Positions 56,921 through 64,000 of a stretch of 64,000 bases of DNA are shown here, piece by piece. The DNA comes from Amyloporia xantha (lineage: Eukaryota; Basidiomycota; Agaricomycetes; Polyporales; Adustoporiaceae): positions 1,054,001 through 1,118,000 of the forward strand of contig JAYKKR010000012.1 of assembly GCA_036971615.1 (NCBI GenBank), read 5' to 3'. The position numbers and the translations under genes were made by a program. Below the pieces are notes generated by a model. It had not been told where the DNA came from, made no database searches, and was given only the letters and a program-made list of their open reading frames with translations. Every line of letters begins with the position of its first letter. Position 1 is the stretch's first letter.

Positions 56921-57147
56921 GATATAGAAGGAATACTCGCCGCTCTCCAATACAAACCGCACGCACTGAAATTCAGTTCCCCCTTTAGACCACGACGCCA
57001 AACCGGGGTATTGGTGGCGCCACAATTAGAGCATTCTGTCTTGACGTTCTCAGCAGAAAGGGTTGTATCGCTTGGAGAATCCATGGCAGTGTCTAACGGA
57101 GCCGTAGCTCTGAGGTCCAAGGGACGAGCGACAGATAGCGTGTGCAT
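56917..57147 (-). pseudogene. Degenerate GATA zinc-finger fragment
   Basis: The frame reads TAMDSPSDTTLSAENVKTE then CSNCGATNTPVWRRGLKGE and LNFSACGLYWR before running out of homology and hitting a stop. This is the GATA-type finger C-x2-C-x17-C-x2-C with TPxWRRG, but the third Cys is replaced by Phe (NFSAC where NCNAC is standard) and the basic tail after GLY is missing. It therefore should not bind zinc or DNA properly. A parent would be a GATA transcription factor. Upstream exons were not found. Confidence 0.65.
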
Positions 57148-57199
57148 ATCAAACAGATCTTGTGTATGTGCGTCGCCTGAGCCGCCGCCGATCAGGAAA

Positions 57200-58410
57200 A
57201 AAGCTTTTACGTCTTAGGACCGTGCCAGTGGTAAGTGGCGCACGTAGCCTCCGTCGCTCACTATGGCAGCTACAGCGCGCTACATGGGCCCTTGTCGCGC
57301 AGACGCACAGCTATGCATACCCATGTAAATTCACGGCACCTCTCCTTGTTCCTACTTAGCTCGATGTACTATTAACACCTAATAACCAATAAAGAAAATA
57401 TATCTGACCGCTACATTGAGGTACAGTTTCGTTTCGAAGGCTATCCCATTCAACAAACAATTGTTACGTTTTGTACAATTCTGAGCCTAGTAATACTGCC
57501 ACCCCAAGACCTCAGAGTAACAACCCTGCACGGATGTGCACGTTTGAAAGGACCCACCTGCGCGAAATCATTATTAATCATGACTACCCAGACTTTTGAA
57601 ATTAACTTAATGTGTCTCGCTCTCCTGGCTATCCTGCTAATGCATCCACCAATCTTTGGCAAACGTTTCGTCCTCCCCAGGCTGTGATGAAGGTACCGGA
57701 GCACGTCCTATCAATCGTCGCCCCGGCGTCCGCGGCGCACGCTGATGTGTCACATCAGACGCGCCGTCCAACTGCCTTGGTCGCTGTAATCAAAGAGTTT
57801 AGAGCATGGTGGACCTAAGGGTGAGGAACTCACCGGTGGCGCACGACGAATGAGTCTCGATCGTGGTACCGACGTCTGTCTCTCGAGCTCTCGCGGTTCC
57901 GCCACAGAGTCACTTACCGTAGTCGCGCTTCCCTGGGGTTCGGTATTAGTTTGTTTCAGACTCACAATAAGTAGCAAATGGGCTTTACCTGCCTGCTGCC
58001 AGTGTCTTTCGCGGAAGCGACTCCGAGTCGGAGGTCAAGAGCAAGCAGACGTTTTGCCAGACAAGGCACCAACTAGGGAGGAAAAAGGAAAGGCAGTATA
58101 TGGCGTCGACAAGGGGTGCAGATTGCGCGCTGGCCCTCGGAGGCGTCAGGCTGTTGACCCATCACGAAAGGGACGGCGAAAGTTGGAACTTGGCAGCAAA
58201 CTGGCAGTGCGCGCCTCTAGGCGCCTCTGCCACAGCAGCGAACAGACGCCCTCTTATCCTTACATAAGCGGCTCGATAAAGATGCGTGTGCAAAATTGCC
58301 AGCACGACACTTGTCACTTGAATGTTACCGCACGCCTCCAGCCGTGCATGCGCTCCTCGCGCAGTGACGAGAAGTGCAGGGTACTTAGGGGCCTGTGCGC
58401 GCATGGAATC
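57200..58410. other. No recognised gene
   Basis: A 190-codon plus-strand frame (57850-58422) lacks any recognisable motif and is probably chance or decayed sequence. Nothing else supported. Confidence 0.3.
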
Positions 58411-58418
58411 ATACTGTC

Positions 58419-58840
58419 ATGAATCCATCCGGCTTTTCTCCTGGTCTTTCTCAGGCTGGCTCTTCTCTTCATCACGCGCCGCTCTCACTGGATGAATTTG
58501 TCGCGCAGACCGTGTCCTCCGACGGTATCGCCACTCTCGTTCCACAACTGAAGACCCTTCCAAAGGATCGAAAGGACTCAGTCCTTACGGGCACGCTTTC
58601 CAGTGGACAAGATCCCCTACTGGCACTGGATCCGGAGCGGCACACTGTCCCTTACCTATACATTCTGTGCGTCTTCTCATACTCTTCTCGTGTACCTTGA
58701 AGATGAACCTGTATTGGTATTGTGGAGGTGTGCGCGATTGCAGGCGAATCAGCCCCAGGGGACCGGTATCGCGGCCGTCGAAAGCTTTTGTAGTCACTTT
58801 GACCCCTGCACGACTAACACCAGAGAGAGGTATGTGTCTC
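58419..58840 (+). pseudogene. CSN3-like (COP9 signalosome subunit 3) N-terminal fragment
   Basis: Begins MNPSGFSPGLSQAGSSLHHA, then LSLDEFVAQTVSSDGIATLV, LPKDRKDSVLTGTLSSGQDP and LLALDPERHTVPYLYIL, followed by a possible intron (GTGCGT...TTGCAG). Next comes AAVESFCSHFDP and, one frame over, ARLTPER just before a GTATGT donor at about 58831. The PSGQDPL..LDP..H...YLYIL and FC..FDP..ARL.PER motifs match my memory of mushroom CSN3. Only about the first 150 residues are present, and the PCI domain is missing. The frame change inside FDP/ARL marks it as decayed. Confidence 0.5.
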
Positions 58841-58929
58841 ATCTTGGCCGTGCTTCGAGAATGAGGCGCTTGGACTCCCATATACGCTTTGCTTCAACTC
58901 CATGGTAGCAGGCTCGTCGACGACGCCTA

Positions 58930-59340
58930 GGTTTGCTGACGTTGTATATATCTGCCCCGCGCTGGACGCGCTCGCCAAGTACGGCACCCCCCGCAGCGGT
59001 GCATGCTCCCAGCCTCCCCCCTCTTTCGCACTGCTCCTCTCGCACGCGCCCACCCAGCCGATGGACAGCTACGCGCTCGCGGCGGCGCACGATCTGCACG
59101 AGCTCGCGTTCTCGCTCCCGTCGCTCACGGACGAGCTCGCGGCGCGCATCGGCCCGTTGTACCTCAAGTGGCTTTTCTTCCTACACTATGGCCGCATGGA
59201 TGCGCTCAAGGGCCTCCTCCTGCACCCGCCGCGCGCGCACGCGGACACGCCCGAGTGCAGCAGCGAGCAGCAGCGCAAGCTCACGCGCGCGTGGGCGCTC
59301 GCGTCCGCGCACCTCGTGTGGGACGCACGACCTAGTGCGT
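58930..59340 (+). pseudogene. BTB-protein-like C-terminal fragment
   Basis: DVVYICPALDALAKYGTPR is followed by SYALAAAHDLHELAFSLPSL, TDELAARIGPLYLKWLFFLH, YGRMDALKGLLLHPP and KLTRAWALASAHLVWDARP, then sequence not in the family. The LYALAAAHDL ... LGPLYLKRLFFLH-x-GR-x-DALK ... RAWALA-x-YLAWDARP order is typical of the C-terminal half of mushroom BTB/POZ proteins. The N-terminal BTB fold and the cysteine-containing end are missing, and a segment between the helices is deleted. GC content (over 65% in 59030-59330) contrasts with the flanks. Confidence 0.5.
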
Positions 59341-59399
59341 ACGTTCGCCCGTCTCCTCGCGCTGACAGTCGATTCCACTGTTAATCTGACTGAGACTTC

Positions 59400-60260
59400 G
59401 AAAAACACAGAGCCGTACTCGAGGCAGAGGAACAGGACACGCGACTTGATGTGCCGATCTTCGTGTGCCAACCAAGCTTATCTGGCATGCTGCTACATTG
59501 GCCTTCATCTCGCGTATATCACATTCGCACAACGATTAGCATGGAGGACCATGACGATTATTAGCAGTAATTAATATATTTGATTTAACAATTGCTACAC
59601 GACGGGAGCGATCTGTATCTATAAGTGTCAATGAGTGACTATGGCATGCTATGTGCGTGATCATAGACAGGTCAATTGGCTACTGAGCAATACAAAGCTC
59701 ACTTCGACAGCCACATGACGCTATGGAGTGGTTGCACGTGGCTATGGCAGCGACATAAAGGGTAACCTTCCCATGAAGCTACCGGTGCTACGTAGGCTAC
59801 ATCTCGATACTTAGCTAAGTATTTTTTTCCTGATAGGCTGAGGGTGCGCATCTTCGTCATTAGAGCCCACTGGTGTGATTACTGGCACGAGTATTGCCGC
59901 ATGTGTGATCAAAGGCTGCGGCCTGATCAGTAGCGCCCAATTGCAATTGTATGGCAGTTCCCGCGCAGTCTTATCGCATCCAGTAAGCGCTGTGATCTGA
60001 TTCATGAGAAGACGCAGAAGTGCTTGATAAGTACTCTTCACTCACCGAGCCAGCCTTGCTCTGCACAGGCAGCGACATGACGTCCTCGCTAATATGCTCT
60101 GTGACTGTAAAAATATAACAGTGACGGTATTATATCACACCTTTTCTCAATTCGGAGCAATCCAGACCGTGGCAACTGGCGCGCTAATTTGGTACGTGTT
60201 TAAATAACATCAAATACAAGACATGTCTCATATTCAACTCATCCCAAAGACTCCAGTTGT
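59400..60260. other. No recognised gene
   Basis: AT-rich after 59560. A minus-strand frame (60041-59811) has no motif I recognise. Confidence 0.3.
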
Positions 60261-60268
60261 ATCCGCTA

Positions 60269-60857
60269 ATGACGACAATTGCAAGCATGTCTTATCAACC
60301 TGATGGAGAAATGATGTCGGTGGATGCTCTGCTGCTGCCGGCAGATGGCAGATTGCCACACTTGGTCCCCTTGTTCACGACTGTTCTCGCGAGAGTAAAT
60401 CCTACTGTTCAAGAGCCGTACAGAGCAGGATACATGCCACATCCAGAGATGTACTTGACTCATATTGCTGAAGGTCTAGGACCGCGATCCTGGAGTTATC
60501 GAGTGAGTGAAAGTGCGAATGTTTATTTACTTTGGATATTAGTTACAGAGGATCTTCCAACTGCTTATACGCCTCTTACAGATAGTAGATCGATTAGAAG
60601 GCATAGAAAAGCCTTTCCCGCGTCCCTTTATTGTTTATTATCCCATAATATCTCGGGATGGCATGCCGTTTTCGATAAACGCTTGCATCCGCGATATGCA
60701 GGGTAAATCGTTCCAGGAAGGCAACGCGTGGAGAGGGGACCTTGTTGTGGTCCAATACAGGAATAGCGACTATACTGCGATGATGGATCTCTCCATCTCG
60801 GTCTTCCCGATTTTGAAGAATTACCTGTGTGCGGCATCCACTCAGGCCGGAACGTAA
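60269..60857 (+). CDS. Small conserved agaricomycete protein, intact
   Basis: Two exons, 60269..60502 and 60582..60857, with a 79-bp intron (GTGAGT...TTACAG) in phase 0; 169 aa. It reads SVDALLLPADGRLPHLVPLF, EPYRAGYMPHPEMYLTHIAE and GLGPRSWSYR, then IVDRLEGIEKPFPRPFIVYY, PIISRDGMPFSINACIRDMQ, GKSFQEGNAWRGDLVVVQYR and MDLSISVFPILKNYL. The ALLLPADGR, MPHPE, YP-x-ISRDG-x-PFP/S and AWRG-x-(L/I)V motifs define an agaricomycete family that is often multicopy and of unknown function. The second of two possible acceptors was chosen because it restores the LGPR-x-W-x-Y-x(2)V motif. The GTAAGC after the stop could instead be a donor extending the C-terminus. Confidence 0.7.
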
Positions 60858-60869
60858 GCTCTGATAACA

Positions 60870-63500
60870 TATACTACTACCAGATGTCGTTCTGCGCTGA
60901 TCTAACATATGTGGTAGCTGATCATATGATGTTTTTGCAGTCGTTTCTAAGCGACTTCGAGTCGAAATATCCCTAGAACGAAGTTAGTCAATGGTTCATA
61001 GATCTGCACATCTCTCTTACTTCATGGCAGAACTCATCCTTTGACTTGCGTTCCCAGGTTTAAAAATGTGGGACGTCCTCTCCAGTGCTGTAGTCCACGG
61101 TTGGTTGTCCTTCCTGAGCAGCTCATTTCGCGCGTGCGGCGTGCAGTGCAATGTAGTATCCTTACTCTGAATCGATGCCTTTACTACGCAGGAACTGATC
61201 CTAATGTCTAGACTTATGTAAACCGCTTTCGAGTTGCAATGACCGATTGAGCTTGTGTTTCTGTGAAAGTGTAGATACATGCTCTTTTACGTCCTATCCA
61301 CAAACAATCGTACTGCCAGTCAGAATCAGCAAATGCGTTCACGCAACGTCCATGTTTCATTTCTATCAATACTATGAGGAATACACAGAGAAACCGATCT
61401 GTTTAAGTTTAGGCATTAAGGCACTGGCAACATGCGCAATGGCGTATTTGTGCGGATAGAAGAGGAAGATCCCTTTCGTGCTGGCGGCCGCATTTCATGC
61501 TACTGCGCGAGCCACTAGAACTGCTGTTCTTCTCTTCTACAGGTTCATAACAGGGAATGGGATCAGATAACTCACATTCACGTTCGTAATGCGAATCATT
61601 AAGTGATTGGGTCTCACCGCCCTACTTTACCCAACTTTCATGTCCCGTATGTCCTCCTCAGCTTTTTCTACAGGACACCGTGGCGGTCCAACGCTTTACT
61701 TCCGTAACAAACCACTTCACCAATGGTCTGCAAAACTACATGGGTGGAGAAGCACTATTGTGAGCATCGCAAACTGGGGTCTTCTAGAACGTTGGGGCAA
61801 ATCGCGGGCCTTTGATGACACAAGCCGCTCCGCATCAAGGGGCTGCAAAGATAGATCCCAGAACATGCATGGCACTGAAGACAACGTCACCATAAGTGTA
61901 TATCAGGGACTATTTCAATGGTCATGCAGAGCATCCAGAAATAGCATAGATCGAGGGTCTTTAACATTACAAACATAAGGAGTTTAGCCTTCATTGATGA
62001 TTCGAGCCATTCATCTCGATATCGACAGCGGCGGCAAGACACAATGAGCATTGCGGAAATTTGGATATTGAATCACCAAAATACATGACCACGAAGTAGA
62101 TTCAAAAGAACTAAATGGGAACGAAGGTCAAAATTTTCATCAAGATATTCGCAATCACAATTCTAGACCAAGACTAGGGTCCAATAAATTGACCATGCAA
62201 CACTCGCTGATCGCACTGTTTCGAAAACGTAGTGTTGGAGACTTACCTGCTAATCTTTCGTGTGATACGAGTCATACAGAGACGGATCAAAGACACTACT
62301 TTGTTAGGTCATATACTGCTGCATTCACCATGAACAGTGTGTCGCCTGAGCTGCATTCAATCCTTAGCCAGTTAGAAGTGGATTTAAGCTCTCAGTACGG
62401 GCGCCGTTAAATTCGAGCTAAAGGTTTGTGTCGGAGGTAAGCAACGCAGCATAGAGCATTTCATCGAGCGGAGACCTCATATCGTCGTACACGGCAAACG
62501 ATGGACTGAGCGTTAGCAAAGCGTCTGACAAATTTTGGAAAGGATTGAAGATTAATTACGTAACACTCCGAAGCACTCACAAAATTGTATATTAGTTTTG
62601 TTTTGAACATACAGTAGATCCACTGGTTGCGAGCGATTGATTGTGCTCTTATCGGGACGTTGTAAGACGAATGTCACATTGTTCTCCTTCATGGATGATG
62701 ATCGTCTACGCAGACGTATTCTTTATCAGCGCCATCGCCATTTGCAAGGCATATCGATTTTCCAGGGGAAAGCAAGACAGGTTCGCGTGACTGCCGAGTG
62801 CGGAGCGGCAGCTTCTCAAACATGCTTAAACTTACATCATGCTGCTTCGAGACAAAGGTTCTTTTTTCACTTTACCTCAACCTTCCTCTCCACACAGTTC
62901 CAGCGACCCTTGAACATATCAGTGCCCGATAATCGATCTTGATCAAACTGGCACGTTTGTCCGGTACTTTTGGGCTGGATGAACATCTGAAGTACTGAAA
63001 GTTTATCTTCCGCGAATGGAGCTAGCGCTTGCACGTGAATGCAGAAATCGGTTGAATCGCAATACTCTTAATCTCAACGTGGTGGGTACCCTTAGTGCCG
63101 GCTATGTGACAGATCGGTTCAGTGGGAACTACCCTTGAAGTGGGTTCAATCGTTTCACCCCTTGATAGGCGGTATAACAGAGGTACGAAATGAAGGGGCT
63201 TTCGCCCTGAAGAGTTCTTTCGTAGAGACAGAATGATGCAGTTGTTAAGTACGCACATGCCTGTACGTAATGCTGGCCAGCGTTCAAACTCGTTCTCCTC
63301 CCAGAGCTATCTTGGCGTTCACCATTTCCAACCAGACAATTTTGATGTCTAGTCAGTCTTTCTCGAGGAGAATTTGAACAGGTGCGTTGACTGATGTATA
63401 GAGCGGTAATCATGGTCCTGGGACGTTCTTGTTGTTTCCAGTCCCTCGAGAAGTCGTAATTGTCGTCCGCATTTGCCCCATCTCGTGCCCTCGTGCCCTC
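60870..63500. other. No recognised gene
   Basis: Short frames on both strands, none with a motif. The plus frame ending at 62410 (SVSPELHSILSQLEVDLSSQ) could be a gene fragment. Upstream of 63530 no clear TATA is seen. Confidence 0.3.
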
Positions 63501-63529
63501 GCGCCCAGTGTGCGACACCCGTCACCATC

Positions 63530-63982
63530 ATGTCCACTCACGGACAATGTCTGACTGTAGAGCGTGGACGTACCCACAACAAGCAGGCCAGATATAGGCG
63601 CTCTAAGACAGGATGTCTTACTTGCAGGAAGCGAAAAATAAAAGTGAGCAGGACTTATTTGCCTTCATTTTCTGACCTGATAGCTTCCATCCAGTGCGAC
63701 GAAGCGAAACCAATGTGCGCAAACTGTGGATTCCGTTCACGAGAAGTATTTCAACTTCTACCCCTCCACAGTCACTTGTCCTGGCGTGGATATTAAGTGC
63801 GTATGGCCGGAACGCGTAAGATCTTGTGTAGTCCCCACTCCTGCTCCCGAATCTCTCAGAGAGGCGGGCCATGAAGTCAGGATCTTACACAACGCGCTCG
63901 AAGCTGCGTCTACAGGTTTCACAATTATCGGCCAGAGGCGTGGAGACTTGGCCGCGTCCACTATTGCATCTCATCACCTTAT
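63530..63982 (+). CDS. Zn2Cys6 transcription factor, 5' part (partial)
   Basis: Three exons are visible: 63530..63643, 63695..63745 and 63798..63982, with introns GTGAGC...TCCAG (51 bp) and GTATTT...TTAAG (52 bp). The last exon ends at GTATGT and the gene leaves the window. The start MSTHGQCLTVERGRTHNKQA has context CACCATCATG. Splicing assembles a perfect fungal binuclear zinc cluster, C-x2-C-x6-C-x6-C-x2-C-x6-C: CLTCRKRKIK, then CDEAKPMCANCGFRSRE, then CVWPERV. The cysteine spacing is restored only with these splice sites, which supports them. The third exon continues VPTPAPESLREAGHEVRILH. The protein is a nuclear DNA-binding regulator; targets cannot be inferred. Confidence 0.85.
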
Positions 63983-64000
63983 GTATGTATCTTTTTTGTT

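Noticed and set aside
57850..58422. 190-codon plus-strand gene
   Set aside because: No family motif and no splice or promoter support; composition typical of random frame.
1..64000. tRNA, rRNA or ribozyme genes
   Set aside because: I looked for tRNA-type A/B boxes and rRNA text and found none I could support by eye; a tRNAscan/Rfam run would be decisive.

Overview
The window looks like a repeat-rich chromosomal segment of a basidiomycete, most likely an agaricomycete of the polypore type. The signs are short GT-AG introns of about 50-80 bases inside nearly every recognisable gene, KDZ and CACTA-type transposases, Ty3/gypsy elements, and several protein families I know only from Agaricomycetes. 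All annotation was read by eye from the sequence. Intron positions are inferred from splice sites and frame continuity, and homology calls are from family knowledge, not searches.

Layout. 1-4.7 kb: the 3' end of a Ty3/gypsy pol on the + strand, followed by three GC-rich antisense genes (one coiled-coil, one zinc-cluster-like, one unknown), one of which overlaps the pol tail. 5.0-7.9 kb: a CACTA/EnSpm-like transposase (-), frame-intact but missing its 5' end. 7.9-15.3 kb: an AT-rich transposon block with a 323-bp MITE-like element, two arrays of one 27-bp minisatellite, a long inverted repeat and a well-preserved KDZ transposase with a CxC2 zinc cluster. 15.3-19.3 kb: little recognisable coding, with diverged repeats. 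19.3-26.5 kb: remnants of host genes (UPF2/NMD2, a coiled-coil EG-rich gene, a TGL1-like lipase), all with stops, shifts or deletions.

26.7-28.3 kb: an intact three-exon gene with a 2-oxoglutarate-oxygenase-like C-terminus. 31-34 kb: a broken proline-rich gene and a conserved agaricomycete gene. 34.4-38.5 kb: a young LTR retrotransposon with nearly identical 0.86-kb LTRs, a gag and no pol, extremely rich in TCGA. 38.5-41.6 kb: a multi-exon gene with an internal tandem exon duplication. 42.4-44.1 kb: a broken gene and a doubtful one. 47.2-48.2 kb: a chromovirus integrase/chromodomain remnant. 48.2-49.7 kb: a basic nuclear-type hypothetical gene. 50.2-53.8 kb: a P-element-like transposase pseudogene with a 66-bp repeat array at its start.

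55.3-64 kb: two small intact conserved genes (55.3 and 60.3 kb), gene fragments (GATA finger, CSN3-like, BTB-like) and, at the right edge, the start of an intact Zn2Cys6 transcription factor. Overall this is a transposon-dominated region in which autonomous, non-autonomous and decayed elements sit among partial copies of housekeeping genes. The most unusual points are the antisense gene cluster behind the gypsy pol, the gag-only TCGA-rich LTR element, the motif shared by the MITE ends and the 27-bp minisatellites, and the collection of intron-containing host-gene fragments.
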